Shown here: one piece after another, positions 4,843 to 5,611 of the stretch
Layout: each line of letters starts with the position of its first letter
How positions within the stretch are numbered: the first letter of the stretch is position 1
Assembly (NCBI GenBank): GCA_016206755.1
Contig: JACQQZ010000137.1
Location: 1 to 5,611 of the forward strand
Length of the DNA: 5,611 nucleotides
Direction: 5' to 3'
From: Candidatus Omnitrophota bacterium
Lineage (GTDB): Bacteria > Omnitrophota > Gorgyraeia > 1-14-0-20-64-10 > JACQQZ01
The notes under the pieces: generated by a model
The model's input: only the letters and a program-made list of their open reading frames with translations
The model's database searches: none
What the model was told of the DNA's origin: nothing
Made by a program: the position numbers and the translations under genes

Positions 4843-5611
4843 GGAACCACCTTGGCCGGAAATCCTTCCTGCTTCAATTGCTGGGCGGTTCGAGCCGCTT
4901 CCTCGCGATTTTGAAAGCGCCCGACGCGCACGCGGTGCATGGCGCGGCCTTCCGCAGTCGCCTGATCCACGGAGGCCGAGTATCCCAAGCGAGCCAGTTG
5001 GCGCTGCAAGCGCATGGCGTTGTCCCGCATTCCGAATGCTCCCACCTGGACGGAAAATGCGAAATCAGAGCCGGACAAAATCTGTTGCGCCATTCGAGAT
5101 TCAAAACTTGTCGGAAAACGTTTCGAGACCGACTTCAGGGCGGCCCGGGCAGTTTCCCACTGTCCCGCAGCACGCGCCGCTTGGGCCAACTGATAGGAAG
5201 CGCGCAGCGCAATGGCGGGATCTGTTCCCTGCTCAGAAAGTATCTGCTGGTAGAGAGGAACGGCCTCAGCAGGCCTGCCGGATAACCAGACCGCATCCGC
5301 GATTCCCACCTGCGCTGCCGGCCGCCATCGGCTCTGCGCATACTCAGAAACGATTTTCTGGAATGCTTCCTGCGCTTCCGTATACTGCTGAATCTGAAGA
5401 TTGGACATACCGGCCCAATACAAAAAATAATCCCGGCTGGTTTGGTCCTGGAGAGAGGGTTCCTGAGCAGATTCAATCACTTTGGCATACTCGCCCCGCA
5501 GATAGGCCGCCTGCCACTCCGACAAATCATTTTCAGCAATGGCCGCCTGAGCAAATAGCGTCAAGGAAATGACCGCAAACACCTGAGCCAAGCTGCCGAT
5601 CAAAGTACGGC
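4839..5611 (-). CDS. Secreted TPR and SPOR-domain (peptidoglycan-binding) protein, 5' end probably outside window
   Basis: This is probably an exported envelope protein that binds septal or denuded peptidoglycan, as SPOR domains do. Counting from a possible TTG start at 5603, residues 8-23 form a hydrophobic segment ending in an AIA signal-peptidase-like site. Residues about 28-165 are helical TPR-like or YbgF-like repeats (for example YFLYWAGMSNLQIQQYTEAQ and LRASYQLAQAARAAGQWETA). Residues about 181-253 form a C-terminal SPOR domain, with the FSVQVGAF opening and the RVRVGRFQNREEAARTAQQL second half. The frame stays open to the window edge (an Arg codon lies upstream), and the TTG form lacks a basic n-region. 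The true start is therefore probably beyond 5611. The stop TGA overlaps the miaA start as GTGA, which suggests co-transcription and translational coupling. The exact role (division, lipoprotein partner or other) cannot be read from the sequence. Confidence 0.85.
   Translation of the reverse strand, partial: RTLIGSLAQVFAVISLTLFAQAAIAENDLSEWQAAYLRGEYAKVIESAQEPSLQDQTSRDYFLYWAGMSNLQIQQYTEAQEAFQKIVSEYAQSRWRPAAQVGIADAVWLSGRPAEAVPLYQQILSEQGTDPAIALRASYQLAQAARAAGQWETARAALKSVSKRFPTSFESRMAQQILSGSDFAFSVQVGAFGMRDNAMRLQRQLARLGYSASVDQATAEGRAMHRVRVGRFQNREEAARTAQQLKQEGFPAKVVP

Noticed and set aside
4042..4914. Long plus-strand open frame opposite miaA
   Set aside because: Its composition is low-information (rich in H, R, Q), it resembles no domain I know, and it spans the miaA/SPOR gene junction, as an antisense shadow would.

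Overview
This window is about 5.6 kb of compact bacterial chromosome, with GC in the mid-50s by eye. Every gene I can support is on the minus strand, so transcription runs from high to low coordinates. In transcription order they are: a secreted TPR/SPOR-domain envelope protein (4839-5611, start probably off the window), miaA (3910-4842), hflX (2646-3974), a 47-nt promoter/operator gap, hrcA (1564-2598), grpE (1049-1567) and dnaK (1-1043, running off the left edge). Only two gaps lie between genes: the hflX-hrcA regulatory gap and 5 nt between grpE and dnaK. The other junctions overlap by 4 nt (SPOR/miaA, hrcA/grpE) or 65 nt (miaA/hflX). I see no tRNA, rRNA, CRISPR array, insertion sequence or attachment site.

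There are two functional blocks. The upstream block pairs an envelope SPOR protein with tRNA modification (MiaA) and ribosome rescue (HflX). The downstream block is a class I heat-shock operon, hrcA-grpE-dnaK, with dnaJ expected next but outside the window. A textbook sigma-70-type promoter sits between them, with TTGACA, a 17-bp spacer and TATACT. Its -35 overlaps the hflX stop codon and its -10 lies inside the 9-nt spacer of a perfect CIRCE operator. This predicts autoregulation by HrcA.

The most striking anomaly is an in-frame amber codon (TAG at 197-195, minus strand) inside dnaK, at codon 283. Highly conserved DnaK sequence continues in the same frame for 64 more codons to the window edge, including the second adenosine-binding motif (LVGGPTRMP). 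The codon before it is also aberrant (Leu where the family has Glu). The lesion is therefore a small cluster of substitutions with no net indel. A sequencing or assembly error, a strain-level nonsense mutation, or amber readthrough could each explain it. A second oddity is a perfect 20-bp palindrome inside the dnaK coding sequence (946-965).

Organism: CIRCE/HrcA control excludes a sigma-32-only gammaproteobacterial arrangement. The DnaK lacks the domain-IB insertion of about two dozen residues found in E. coli-type DnaK, and carries GTSNSAAAV and GGTDMD signatures that I associate with a DnaK clade shared by archaea and some bacterial phyla. The SPOR protein with a Sec signal peptide fits a diderm. 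An uncultured diderm lineage such as Omnitrophota or a relative is a guess only; I cannot assign a taxon from the sequence alone.
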